64,000 bases of DNA from Piezodorus guildinii (taxonomy: Eukaryota; Arthropoda; Insecta; Hemiptera; Pentatomidae): contig CM041292.1 in NCBI GenBank assembly GCA_023052935.1, forward strand, positions 197,028,299-197,092,298, written 5' to 3'. Shown in pieces: positions 42,926-54,890 of the stretch. Positions within the stretch are counted from its first letter, which is position 1. Each line of letters begins with the position of its first letter. Below the pieces are notes generated by a model. That model was not told the origin of the DNA. It saw only the letters and a list, made by a program, of their open reading frames with translations, and did no database searches. The position numbers and the translations under genes are program-made.

Positions 42926-43449
42926 TAAAAATTGATAAAAATATGTTTCCGTATTACGTAGCAAAACTTCCACCAAATGGTATTGATTGCATTGCGAATA
43001 TACGTGATCCTGGGAATACGTTCATTATTATTCATTGGATCCTCTAATGTAATAGGCCAAAGGGATGAATGGAAGTAAGATGAGAAAGTCCCTCTCCCTT
43101 TCCGCCCTTCGATGAGGGCCAAAGTTTTTTGAATCAGAGATGAAATAAGCTGACTCCTTTTAGAAAAAGTTCGTTCGTTCGAAGAGAGGCTTCTGTAGCC
43201 CTTATCTTAGCTTACTGATCAGCCAACATCACAGATCAAAGGTCTTCAATGTTCTTTTCATAAAATTAATATCATTCAACCAAGATTGAAATTTTTCTAA
43301 TACTGATTAAATGCAATAGGGATTTGAATATTTTATATTTAAAGCAACTAGGATATTCTCATTAAAAATGTATATAATAAATTAATTGTAATTTTTGGCA
43401 GGCTTGAGTCTCATTATTTTGTAGCTATACGAAATCCTATTAATACAAA

Positions 43450-43612
43450 ATATGATGCGCGCAACACTTTTACTTGCCTCCGCTGTTAAAATCATGTAAT
43501 ATATATGGATGAGTGAACGTAAAAAGGTATAACGAATTAATTAAATTGTTCTTCGAAAGAAGCATGTGTTTTATTTTAAAAAATCAGGTGCGTGCAACAC
43601 ACGACTTTCACT
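43450..43612 (+). repeat. Inverted-end dispersed repeat, copy 4 (left ends)
   Basis: Two successive left ends: GCGCGCAACACTTTTACTTG at 43,457 and GGTGCGTGCAACACACG plus ACTTTCACTT at 43,588. The second continues beyond a Jockey insertion at 44,882. Confidence 0.85.
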
Positions 43613-43625
43613 TACCTCTATTTTT

Positions 43626-44881
43626 TTTTTTTTTAGAAACAATTCTTTATTGAGCAATATTACAATCAGTCCAATTTAGGACATTTTTAATAGTGATGAA
43701 GTACAACATTCATACTACATTCACACGATATATACTAGACAATAAATTTATATAATAATAATACAATATACATATATACAAAACAAAATCAATAAAATAT
43801 ATACAAAAGTCACTCATACCTATATACAATTCACAATCATACAGCACGTGAGTGGAGAATCTAGCCAATGCTAGAACTCCAATATACATTTTACGAGAGG
43901 TCTCGAGGCCACTGCCATTTCAACCTTCTAGGAGGATGGTAAGGATGTGTGGAGCTGGATAAGGATTGAGCTAGGGGATTAGGGTGATGGATAAGGTTCT
44001 GATGAAATTTAGAGAATTTTAATGGTATAAGGTCTAAAATAAATGGAATATTTAGGTCGCGGTGTAAGGTATGGTTGGATACATAATAAGGAGCATTAAC
44101 TATTGTTCGGAGGACTTTTGATTGGAAGGATTGAATGCGTTTGATGTTAGAATATTTGGCTGTCCCCCACAGTTCAAGTCCGTTGGTCCAGATAGGTTTC
44201 AGTACTGTCTTGTATATTAGCAGTTTGTTCTCGATAGATAATTTAGAATTTCTGTTCAGTAGTCTGTATAATTGTCCAAATCGTCGATTAAGTTCTTGTC
44301 GTTTAAGTCTAGTATGCGGGTTCCAAGTTAGTCTTTTGTCCAGAAGGAAGCCAAGATACCGGACTGTGTCGGAGAAAGGAAGCGGAACGGAGTTAAAGAG
44401 AACTGGAGGGCAGGAGTGTCTTCGAAGGGTAAAGGTGACATGTTTGCATTTGGATTGATTAACTTTGATTCTCCAGTTGTTACACCAGTCTTCAATTTGA
44501 GAAAGGTGCGTTTGGAGGCCTATAGATGCAATTTCGGGATCTGAGTGAGAGGATAGGATAGCGGTGTCATCAGCGTACGTTGCTAGGAAGGTATTAGGGC
44601 AAACAGGAATATCAGCCGTGTATATGTTGTAGAGGAAAGGACCAAGGACACTGCCCTGAGGAACACCGGATTCGACTGGATAATAATTGGAATATTCTGC
44701 ACCACAGCGAACTCGGAAGGAGCGGTTTGATAGATAGGATCGGAGGACTAGGTATAGGGATTGGGGTAAATGGTTTTTGAGCTTAAAGAGTAATCCCGGG
44801 TGCCACACCTGGTCAAATACTTGCGTTATGTCCAGAAATGCACCCGAGCAGTACTCCTCGTTCTCAAGGGCAGAGGAAATA
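43626..44881 (-). pseudogene. Jockey-like reverse transcriptase, 5'-truncated (fragment J, copy 3)
   Basis: Begins at the right junction with ENEEYCSGAFLDITQVFDQV, the RT motif A region, and is open as 305 residues (43,891-44,808). It has SGVPQGSVLGPFLYNIYTAD, TYADDTAILSSH, CNNWRIKVNQSKCKHVTFTL, VRYLGFLLDKRLTWNPHTRL and GLELWGTAKYSNIKRIQSFQ. The C-terminus (HPYHPPRRLKWQWPRDL) appears complete. A 3' UTR with AATAAA and a poly(A) tail (T run from 43,621) follows. Endonuclease and RT fingers are absent. It is flanked by TACCTCTATTTTT at 43,613-43,625 and 44,882-44,894, a clean 13-bp duplication inside the dispersed repeat. The palm motifs are intact, so this was a recent truncated insertion. Clade Jockey is inferred from motif style. 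Confidence 0.93.
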
Positions 44882-45735
44882 TACCTCTATTTTTAAAATC
44901 AATAAATGAATTTTCAAATACAGTAAGGGATAACAAAATACGTGAAACTATTAAAGAATTTATTAAATTGAATTTATATAAAAATATGTTTTATTAAAAA
45001 ATCTATTATATTATTATCTATAATCAGATGGTTTTATGCCCATTTAATCACTCTCTATTAACTTTTAAAAGCTTGTGTATGAGATAATATCTTTTCTAAA
45101 ATCTTTAGCTTTCCAACGGTATAACATACATGTATATTACTGTTCTTATGTTCAAAAACGAAAAATTGCATTAAAAAAATATTTTTTTAAGATTTATCTT
45201 TTAGTTGCTTTTCAAATTCGCTCAACTTGCATATTTAGCTGTTTTTTATCAGTGGTTACAAGATAATATAGTTATTTTTATAGAATCAACAAAATTAAAG
45301 GTACTTTAGAGGAAGAAAATTTAAAACATCGTCATTTAGGCCGTGTCAGACAATTTTAAACCAAATGAATCCTACACCATATTAAAGCTCATTAAATTTT
45401 ACATCGATGTAGCGAGTTTGATCAAAATCGTCAGAACTGTTTTGAGAAAATCGAAAAATGGTGCAAAATGCACAGTATATAGTGGCTCTTCTCGTAAGCT
45501 CATTTTGATGAAAAAGGTTTTGTAACGTCTCGGGCGTATATTTGTCTTAAATAAGAAATTTCAGTTTCATAGGACTTACCGTTTCCGCCCGGGAGTTACC
45601 ACACACACAGACCTTTTTGCGGGACTTGGTTATGGACCCTAAAATGTGTATTTCCGTTGTAAACTGGAATTCGAAAATTTTCACGATCGCAATACTTTCC
45701 CTTACTATATATAGTAAGGGAAAATAAAAATATAT
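44882..45735 (+). repeat. Inverted-end dispersed repeat, copy 4 (main body)
   Basis: The longest uninterrupted body of the family: ATTAAAGAATTTATTAAATT, CTTTCCAACGGTATAAC, AAATTAAAGGTACTTTAGAG, TTTTACATCGATGTAGCG, CCGCCCGGGAGTTACC. The right end is altered, ending in an inverted CTTACTATATATAGTAAG. Confidence 0.85.
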
Positions 45736-45939
45736 TATATTACTATCTACAACAATCACGCAGTAATTCAGAGTGGGATGCCAAAGAATTATAAATTACA
45801 AGCCTAGTCATCAATATATATAGCGGAAATGCAAACAAGCTATTGCCACGAAATTTTACTTATTTATGGACAGTAAGTACTCACAAATTCTCATATCTAT
45901 AGACTTATTGTCTACTCTCCTGGGTATTGGTAAAAATTA

Positions 45940-46480
45940 AACCGGTCCGACTCTGAAGAAAATTCAATATTATTGAACGAAACCGTGGACTCCAGGACAT
46001 TCGGTGATACATGGGAATGAAAAGGGGGCTAGGGAAGCACCTCAAATGAGTATCCCACCTCTACAAGTATATAACCGAGTGACGTGAGAAAATACTTCAA
46101 ACTCAGTGTTAAGGAAAACTGGGAATCTGTGTGGGCGGAGATCTCGCTTAGCAACAAATTGTGAAATATTGAAAAAACAACGCAGCAGTGGGCAAGCTCA
46201 GTGAGAGGTAAAAGAGAAAAAGTTTTTATTACAAGACTGACGATTTGACATAGATATCTGATCATAAGGTAGCACCAACAAACATGTCGAACCTGTGGAG
46301 CCCCATTAACAGTGAGTCATATAGTGGAGGAGTGCGGAACTTTACAAAAGGCATTCGCAAACCAACACGTCCCCCGAAGTGTGGTTTTGGCTTTAAAAGG
46401 CTCAAGTATCACTGTAGATAACTTGATTGAATTGCTTAATTAAACACATTTATTTCTCCAAATATAATAAATGCAAGTAA
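45940..46480 (+). pseudogene. I/Jockey-type RNase H and Cys-rich tail relic
   Basis: Plus-strand reading gives RNase H-like PGHSVIHGNEKGAREAPQ. Much damaged sequence follows, then a C-terminal Cys group resembling CRTCG.PLTV.HIVEEC (near 46,280-46,330), the pattern seen intact at 57.5 kb. Many stops and shifts; an old copy. Confidence 0.68.
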
Positions 46481-46720
46481 TTTTTTTTTTTTTTTTTTTT
46501 TTGAAAAACACCTCTTGAAAATATATAATGAAATCGAAATACGTTAAATATATACATTAAAAATTAATAATTTTAAAAAATTAAATATTAAAAAAAAAAT
46601 TAAAAAATTAATTAAATTTTAATTAATTAATATACATTAAACATTTGTTTACTAATTAATTTTTTTTTTTTATAATTATAACCAAATGATATTCAAAGAA
46701 GCTCACTAACGGGATCATAA
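46481..46720. other. Very AT-rich stretch
   Basis: A 22-bp T run and overlapping TTAATTAA-type repeats. No other feature. Confidence 0.45.
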
Positions 46721-46734
46721 CGTAGAAGATGGTT

Positions 46735-47027
46735 GTTTGTCTGTTTATTTATTTAACGTCACTTTATGCTACTATGGCTAATCGGACGATGCTACAGTGG
46801 GAGTCCTATATTTTGCCTATCCAGGTTTAATTAGGATAGGGATCTTTAACGAGTACCTGACATCGCACATGATCGGGTCTACCTTTTAACGTCCCCTCCG
46901 AAGGACGGCATTACTAAGGATATTTTACTCCCATTAAAAAATCCTAGGACCACCTGCGGGTTAGAACCCGTAACCTTTGGCATGGGAGGCTGTTATGCTA
47001 ACCACTCAGCTACAAGTGATCCCAACC
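46735..47027 (-). mobile_element. tRNA-derived SINE (family 4) with target-site duplication
   Basis: On the minus strand GGGATCACTTGTAGCTGAGT (A box TAGCTGAGTGGTTAGC), then a B box GGTTCTAACCC about 40 bp on, then a body ending in a TAAATAAATAAA/CAAAC-type tail. TAGAAGATGGTT flanks it at 46,723-46,734 and 47,028-47,039. The same family is at 61,040-61,331, and a degenerate body forms part of the 701-bp blocks. Confidence 0.88.
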
Positions 47028-47039
47028 TAGAAGATGGTT

Positions 47040-47775
47040 TCCCAAAGAAAACATTAATGTTATCTAATCTACAACAATCAGTTCATTTTACCGGCTTTTA
47101 TTCACTTTCCATCAACTTTCACAGTTAAAATATTTAGTTTTCCAACGGTATATTGTTCATCTATCGTAATGTGTTCAAAAACACGAACTATGATTAAACT
47201 TTTTTTTTTTTTTTTGGCTATTTTTTACTTATTTAACAGAATTCGTTTAAATTCTATATTTAGCGGTGGGCTTTTAATCAATGCTATCTAGATGATACGG
47301 TTAAGTTTTTAGAATACACAAAATTAAAGGTACTTTAGATAAAGAAAATTTGAATGATATGCATTTTAGTCCTTTCAAACTATTTTAATCAGAAAGTAAA
47401 CCTTCAATAATATTAAAACCAACTTAATTTTACATCGATATAGCCAGTTTAATAAAAACAGACAGAGCTGTTTTTTGAGAAAACGTAAAAAAATGCAAAA
47501 TGCATGTATAAAGCAGCACTGACGGTCAGTCGATTTTAGTGAAAAGGTTGCAGTGACATCTCGGGCGTATAGTTGTTTCACATATGAAGCTTCAGTTTCG
47601 CTACTATTTTTCGTTTTGTGCTAGACATACACACGCCGAAACCATTTCGTTCGGCTTGATTACATAGACTCAGGAGACCATAAAAAGTCTATTTCTTGTG
47701 AAAGTTGCAATTCAAAAATGTTCACGAGCGCACTACTTTTCTTTACTATGTATTTATACATTGGTAAGCGATACG
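47040..47775 (+). repeat. Inverted-end dispersed repeat, copy 5 (old)
   Basis: Diverged copy with TTTTCCAACGGTATATTG, AAATTAAAGGTACTTTAGA, TTTTACATCGATATAGCC and a right end TTGGTAAGCGATA. The SINE at 46,735 inserted at its left side. Confidence 0.8.
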
Positions 47776-48880
47776 TAATCTACTTCTATATTTGGAGACG
47801 CAGAGTTTTAAGCATGTAGGAAACAGAAATTTATTTTTGATCAAAACCCTTTCGGCTTGGTTTCACATCCCATCCCGATAGGAAGATTAACTTAGAAAAC
47901 CCCCGGCAAACTGCTTTCAACTCGAAGCCCGAACGTCGATTGATTTCGAACGAACTCTATGATAAAATATTCTGATTGACCGACATGATTCCAAGTCGAA
48001 AATGGAAAAGCGGCCAACTGATTGGGCTAGTTACCAATCCATCACAGCCATTAGAGTTATCTGCTTCGCTGGTCATTATTAATCTATTCCATGAAGTCAA
48101 TATTTTTTTTTGGGTTTATTATTTTCAAAATGTACCTTTTAATCGATCAAAAAGGAATTAAAAAAAAATATCCATCTCAAAATTTGAGTAATAACGTTTG
48201 AAGTACGTAGAACCCGAATAAAAAAATAAAAAAAACTCTGTTTGATCGAATTATTAAGATTTCTTCTGTTAGTGCTGTTTGATATAGAATCAAATTATCT
48301 ACAAAAAAAAAAAAAAAAAAAATCATCGAAATCGTTTTAAAATTATAGATAGCGCTTTGAAATTAGCAAAGGTGATCATTTTAGGTCACTTTCCTTAGAA
48401 TTATTTATTGCTTTTCATATTAGTTAACAGTCTAAAAATAGCTTAATAAAGCGTTTTAACTAATATAGTTATTTGGAAATAAAATACCATGTATAATAAT
48501 TTGAAGCTTTATTTTTTTTATTTATTGAATATTGCATTTCTTTGAGTTTCTAGGAAAATTAACATTAAAAATTCTGAGTTGATGACTATGATCTTCATTC
48601 AAAGAAAACTTCTGAGCGCAATGCATGTGGAGGAAAGAGGAATTCTACTGATAGAATCATAAATAGATGAGGAGAGCGAGGGTAATAAAAAAAAGGACTT
48701 TCTTGAAAAATAAGAGAGAAGTGACATGAGTTTGAGTGGTTCTAGAAGGCCTGTTATAAAATAACCTTTTTCCGTATTTTCCTTTGTTTAAGATGGTAAG
48801 TACTAAATTTCGTTAGTGTTTATACTATAGCCATTGATAGAATGGTGTCAAATGGAATTCAAAATAATCCTAATAAATCC
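47776..48880. other. Unassigned AT-rich sequence
   Basis: No recognised gene or repeat. Confidence 0.4.
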
Positions 48881-49510
48881 ACAAAGCAACCCTCACTTAC
48901 GTCTAAGCTATGACTTCCTGTCCACCAGTATCTTTAGCAATAACATACTCTGTTGAGAACGATCGGTACTTAGGACTACCTCACAAAGCCTAAAAGGATC
49001 CTCATATTAGCTGAAATGACAGAAATGTCGTAGATACAGATTACCACAAACTTACTTGAAAACGTCAAAACTTCCTACTTTCTCAAAAATATTGATATCA
49101 CAATTACGGCTATTTGGACCTTGGCATTGAGCTATGGGGCACAAATAACATCGAATTCCTCTCGCATCCAATCCTTGCAGTCCAAAATCCTCGTAAAATC
49201 CTCTAATGCTGCCTTATTTGTGACTAATAAAATCATCCATAAAGGACTAAAATCCATTAGTTGAAGACTTGGCCCGTAAGATATACGCTTTCATTCAACT
49301 CCTGCCACTCAAAACTCGTATCGTGACTTCTGCAAATCTATTCCAAACCACCGAGGCGCCTAAAGAGATGCCAATGACCTTCTAACTTAAGACATGGTGG
49401 CTACCATGGTAGTTCTTTAAGGACTACCATGTTTCTAATAATATAAGCCTATTTACTTGTTGTATTTTTTAATACAGTTGTAAATTTCTTAAATAAATAA
49501 ATTTAAAAAA
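48881..49510 (+). pseudogene. Jockey-like RT C-terminal relic
   Basis: The plus strand near 49,110-49,260 reads IWTLALSYGAQITSNSSRIQ, SLQSKILVKSSNAALFVTNK and IIHKGLK, aligning to the ELWGTA..RIQSFQSK.LR.I.NAPYYV.N block of Jockey RT. The same block, better preserved, is at 57.9 kb. It ends in an A-rich AATAAATAAATTTAAAAAAT tail near 49,490. Confidence 0.72.
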
Positions 49511-50395
49511 TAAAAGTGTTTATACATTCAAGGAAATAAAGTTACATAATAAAATATAATGTCAACTTTTAGTAATACATCTTTTTAATATGACATATAT
49601 TCGAGCTCCATCATTCGTATATAAAAGTGAATAATAAAGAAATTGTTACAAGCAGTGTTAGTTTATCTACCTGTTTTCTTTAGATGTGAATGGTTTCTGA
49701 AACGTACTCATGCCAGCAATATACCTCGATAGCTTGATACGCTTCACGATCATAGCATAACCATTGCCGGGGATTGGATCCTAAAATATTAAAGTATCAT
49801 GAATGGGCAATGCCCAAAGAGATCATCCTTTTATAATAAAAAAGAAAGAAATTGGACTGGGAAATGTCGCCTGAAGACACTGGTAACCGTTTACATGATT
49901 GAATTTTATATAATTGCCTTCTCCTTCTAAGAATCCTTCCAACACTGTATCTTTTCAAGTAAAAGTTTTATCGCCAAGAGGTATATCTTGGCCATTATAT
50001 AAAGGAATAAGAGAGCAGTTACAGAGTAGGAAGTTGCTATCGAAGGACATAAAGAGGCTGGACAGAAGCCACGACGGCGCAGAGCAAAGAAGATTGCGGA
50101 CCAGATGGTGCTGCTATCTTTAGGGCCTAAGATAAGTCTCACTCGGGGGATTTACATCCTACTTCCTCAGCTGTTTCTTTCTCACCTTCCGTTCTCCTTG
50201 CTTCAGCGTTTTTTCGCCCTTAAATGCATCCATTCTTAATTCTTGAAAAGATGTTACTGAGTATTTAACTGGGACTTAGGTATCAATAGGTTACTCGGTC
50301 ATCTATCGGTCCAACGAATAAAGTCTCGATATTTGACGTCTGATCTTAATTTTATTCCGTTAAGTTTACATCATACTAACTCGTCATACTTATAA
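49511..50395. other. Unassigned sequence
   Basis: No recognised domain or repeat. Two short opposing open frames at 49,914-50,142 carry no motif. Confidence 0.4.
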
Positions 50396-50404
50396 TATTT
50401 ATTA

Positions 50405-50480
50405 CCTGAACTTCTACAACCCATGAAGGGTCTTGGGCTCAGTACATATTAATTAAACAATCCTACTGTTTCTAGGCCAA
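50405..50480 (-). mobile_element. SINE family 1, 3'-end fragment
   Basis: On the minus strand GTTGGCCTAGAAACAGT..ACTGAGCCCAAGACCC and TTCATGGGTTGTAGA, matching the 3' end of the SINE at 52.5 kb. The tRNA head is gone. Confidence 0.78.
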
Positions 50481-50879
50481 CGGCCGTGCAAGAAAGTGAT
50501 ATGACTAGATCAAACTCAGCAGCCGGGTGTTTCCCTCATTTTTCTGGTATTCACTTTATAAAGCTGGGTCTGCCCCACTTCACCCAATTCACCCTCAGTA
50601 AATCTTACGAATTTCACCTCACCTACACCTGCCTGTATTCTCATCGTGTTCTATGGAGAGAGTGGGTGTGCCCCAAGAGGGTCAACATACCCACCATATA
50701 GTTAGAAATTTGATAACATTTTAAATAAGAAAAGAGTACTAAGGAATTGTATACTTTTTGAGTTGTTCGATTAACATCTTTTAAAAGGTTATTCATATAT
50801 ATATATGTATATATATAAAGCAATATTTGATATAATATAAGATTACATCTAACGTAATCTACTCAGCGCTATAGACATG

Positions 50880-51462
50880 TCCTCAATGCCAGCCTGCGTC
50901 ACTCATTCTGATATTTATCCTGTATTCAAGTAATGCATTCTTTATTGATTTTTGATTTTGTCAATTTCTTACTGTGTACTATGTTATGGATCTTTATATT
51001 GCTTATCATGTAATTCAATCTATTATTTACTTGCCTTAATTTTATATCTTGTATATATGTATATGTATTCCTTATAGCTTTTAAGCTTAGTCAATTACTT
51101 CTTCATACTGTGTCCTTTTTATAATTGTATTTTATATTCCTTATGTATTATATTGTTTTTGATGTGTAGTGTGTTACTGTGTCTTTATAATTGTATTTTA
51201 TATTCTTATTGTATTATATATATTGTTTGTTTTTTTTGCTGTGTAGTGTGTTACTGTTTCTTTATTAAATTGCGTTATATTATTTAAGTATTGTATTGTA
51301 TCATACTGTATACTGTTACTGTTTGTTATTGTACTTTTGTTGAATTGCCGCAGGTGAATTCCTTCCCCACACACGGGCTCGCCTTTGTGGGATAGTGGCT
51401 TCTAATTGCACTGTAATATGTCTGTGTTTTGATTTAAATAAAGAAGCTTCAAAAAAAAAATT
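50880..51462 (+). mobile_element. LINE 3' UTR, 5'-truncated copy (family L)
   Basis: Same sequence as 36,205-36,790 on the opposite strand, ending in TTTAAATAAAGAAGCTTC and A10, i.e. a polyadenylation signal and poly(A). It contains two to three imperfect units of roughly 65 bp (GTGTGTTACTGT..TTATAATTGTATTTTATATTC). The parent LINE is not identifiable without coding sequence. Confidence 0.8.
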
Positions 51463-52009
51463 AACACACAAGTCTTTGAAAATTGCATTTAAAAATTGCA
51501 AGTATTTCCGAATGTTATTTCTTAAGTTTATATCATTTCAAAACAAACTAAAACATGACGTAAAAAAACATTCTAGGTTTCAATATAGAGATAATCAAGT
51601 AAACGGATGAAAAAAACTACTGAATATTTCGTAAAATGTTAGCGTACCTATTCCAAATCATTGTATTAATTCCTAAGCGTGCCGATTAACAGAATTGTTT
51701 TGTTTTTTTGATCTACTATCTCTTAAGTGACCGTGATTGAAGTAAGCTTTTAAAGATAACCCAAGATAGTATATGTTCGGAACACGAGGAAATATTTTTT
51801 TAAGTGTTTTACTAAAATTTATAAATGCGATATTGGAAAGTATGTGCAATTCCTGAGTGATTCATGTAACAGGTCAAGGCTTGAAAAATACTTTTCATTA
51901 AAGTAATTTAATACATTTTCCGATTGTATCTCACATGGCTAGACAGGAACCACTGATCTAGACAGTAAATATTCCATTGTAAAATTTATAATTTTATACT
52001 ATTGTGTCT
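51463..52009. other. Unassigned AT-rich sequence
   Basis: No recognised content. Confidence 0.4.
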
Positions 52010-52578
52010 TTTTATATATTATTACTGTCATCTTATTTTGTACTGTTTCGGTTTGCTATGTTTTTGACTGGCGGCTTTTCTAGGGCAGCGGTAGCTTCAA
52101 AAACTAGATTAATTGGTATATTTAATGTCAGTATTGACTATATTTACTGAAACCATTGGATTTTTTTTCGCAAAGATATCGTGTTTACCAATCCCAGTAG
52201 GCGGCATGGAGAGAGAGATAAAATTAAACAGGTTTCAATAATATACATTATTATTTAAATTTAGCTAATATATATAGAGAGAGCGGCGTGTCTAGTGAAT
52301 AGAGCGCTAGTCTGCTATGCTCTGGGTCCTGGGTTCGAATCCCGGCTAAGGCGGAATATTATTTATTCTGTTAATTCAGTCTGGGGGCGACCCTAGGATA
52401 TGGAGACCTTCCTCGGCAGACCCAGCCTCTTTAAAGTAGGTACCCATAATAATTGGGGAAAAACCTGGCGGCTGTGCGCGATCAAGGCCTAATCACCTCA
52501 TTGCACTGCCGTTGGCCTAGAAACAGTACGAATCTCTATATGTACTGAGCCCAAGACCCTTCATGGGTTGCAGTGGTA

Positions 52579-52624
<46 letters not shown>

Positions 52625-53250
52625 CAGAACTTATTTACACAATGCCTACACTATAATTGACAATACTGAAGGAATCGTTAATACTAGCTTTCCTATACAA
52701 TATTAGAAAAATTACCTTAGGACACTTTAGTCGGTTAGTGAAAATGAAATTCATCTCAGGCGTTCCTTCTCGCCCCGAGCATCTTCATGACTCCGCTTCC
52801 GAGCCCCGACGGGCTTCTCTGTGATTTCTTCTTCTGTGCCTACAAACCGACTGACCCTTCTTGTGGATAGAACACGACTGACACTATGGCTTCTGGATTC
52901 TCATCGTCATCACCTCTCCCCCATCTTCTTTTCAAAAGTACTCTTTTTTAAAAACAACTGATTTCCTATCGGTGTTCATGACAAAAGGGAGCAGAGTTGA
53001 TATTTGAAGTGCCCGAAGACGGCGGTCGAGGCTTCGCAGGCACTCCTTTTAAGAAATATTTATAATATCGCAATGACGGCGTTGTAAGCCTTGGTGATAT
53101 TATTCTCATCTTTTGACCACCCGATACTCTTGTCGGCTGCCGCTGTGGGTAACTACCAGTAGCTTCCTGTGTAGTGTGGGTTAGAGGGCCCATGGAGATC
53201 CTAAGGGAGGTAGGTACACGCCTTTTTTTACTTTTACCGCCTCCGTATTT
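52010..53250 (+). repeat. Dispersed repeat D, copy 2 (interrupted by a SINE)
   Basis: Block 1 at 52,020-52,205 and block 2 at 52,740-53,250 are in the same order as in 26,080-26,670 read on its minus strand. Block 2 is GC-richer. The SINE at 52,275-52,616 lies between the blocks. Confidence 0.7.
52275..52616 (+). mobile_element. tRNA-derived SINE family 1, full copy with poly(T) tail
   Basis: Head GAGCGGCGTGTCTAGTGAAT (A-box-like) and GGGTTCGAATCCC (perfect B box). Body with CTGGGGGCGACCCTAGGATA and GGCCTAGAAACAGTACG. The 3' motif CCAAGACCCTTCATGGGTTG is shared with the LINE end at 26.78 kb. It ends in about 34 T and is flanked by AATATATA (52,267-52,274 and 52,617-52,624). A poly(T) tail downstream of the tRNA head is the reverse of a usual poly(A) tail. 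Confidence 0.87.
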
Positions 53251-54154
53251 ACTCCCCTTAGTATCCTAAATACATAACAGGTTATTATTTACTTTATTTC
53301 GCTCTGATAAAGGCCCCACAACGTAGAGCGAACATAAATATAATTTTTCTCTAATATGTTTGTCTTTTCTGTATGATTTCTCGACGACCTCACCCACAAT
53401 CAACTCTTCCATCATATATTCTCAAAGGATAACCATTGCTCTATAATAAGCCAAACTAATTTATAATTCTATTATGTAACCTGTCTTTGGCAAGAAGCTG
53501 GTATTGAGGGATCAGCTTTATTTCGGAATATTCTAGGAATCCAATCTTCTCAATTCATAGTCCTTTGAACGGTTACTCGGTCCTAGAATAGCCCAACCTC
53601 ATGATCTCAATATTCCGCAATAGCCGCCAGCCCTCGACTTCAGACAGACCAAATTCGATCAGATCCTTTCTCATCAACCTAATCCTTTAATAAATCCCTT
53701 CATCTTCCCTTATCCCTATTATCCTCTCGGCTCACAAGATATTTCCGTAATTATCACTGTTATAGTTCAGATATTGGTCTAGCTTCTTGGATAAATTCCA
53801 CCGTTTCTCAAGCTCTATCGCTGTCGTTGAGCCAACGCAGTATGTTGCTTCCGGAATGTGTTGTCTGATATTATGTTAAGTCATCGCCAAAAAAACAAAG
53901 TTCTTCATTTGAATGTCTTTTTCGCGTACATACATATTTTATGATTATATTAAAAATTCCAATTATATTAAATTAAATTATTATAAAACATTGTAAATAT
54001 TTGTTGGTGAATCAGTTGCCATTGATTTCATATCCATCTTGAATTATGGTTGTGAAAGTTCTGAATTTCTAACTAAATTTTTGTTGCTATATCCATGGAT
54101 GTTTAAGGGTTCTTACACACATCAGGTTAGATATTTCGAAAAAAAAAAAAAAAT
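53251..54154. other. Unassigned sequence
   Basis: No recognised gene. The phrase CTGATAAAGGCCCCACAACG near 53,310 resembles terminal repeats of the Penelope-like type but lacks the GAAAC box. Confidence 0.35.
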
Positions 54155-54890
54155 GTAAAACCACCTTCCTACGTTGTTAGAAATCGGTTGGTAATTTCGT
54201 AATTTTTTTTTATTTTATTTATTTATTTATTATTTTTATTTTTTTTTTTTTAACGGGCAAACTTAGGGCTACGTTATCCAGCCTTTTTTGCTAGAAGTAG
54301 TGTGCTTCAATGGTTTTCTATTACATTCACATCGTCTGTCTGTTCTTTTCATTTCTCTTGTTTGTCCAGAGGGCACCTCTCTTCTGTTTTTATTATTACT
54401 ATTTTTTTTTTCGTTGTAGTGACATGCCGAGTAGGCACTTGGCCGCGCGGTGTAGTCTACTGGGAGACTACACACGCGTTAATCGATGAAATTTTTGTAG
54501 GGTCGGGTCATCACTCCTTACGCCTATTTCTTTGAATGACCACCGTTCGGTCTCACATACCCGAGGGAAAGGCTGTGAGTGAATCCCCATTCATTAAATG
54601 CTTGAAAAAGTCCTTTCAGGACTGGGATTCGAACTCACAAGCTTTGGCGTGGGAAAATAGCTCGATGGCTACTCAGCCACGGTCTCTCATAAAATCACCT
54701 CCCTACGTTTCTCAAAATCAGTGTGTAATTTCGTCTTTTTTTTCACATGCCAACTTAGAACTACGTCATTTACCTTTTTTGCTGGAAGTAGCATGCTTCA
54801 ATGGTTTTCTATTACATGCACATCCTCAGGGTGTTATAGTCATGTCTCTTCTTCGTCCAAAGGATACATTTCTTCTTACCTGGTGAATTA
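54155..54890. repeat. Local direct duplication flanking a SINE
   Basis: 54,155-54,350 and 54,690-54,830 share CACCT(C/T)CCTACGTT, GTAATTTCGT and GTGCTTCAATGGTTTTCTAT-type sequence in the same order, about 490 bp apart. A family 2 SINE lies between them. Confidence 0.65.
54500..54690 (-). mobile_element. tRNA-derived SINE (family 2)
   Basis: On the minus strand GAGAGACCGTGGCTGAGTAG (A box TGGCTGAGTAG) and GAGTTCGAATCCC (B box) about 45 bp on. The body includes AAAGGACTTTTTCAAGC and a segment shared with 17.2 kb. Truncation at the 3' side is unclear. Confidence 0.8.
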
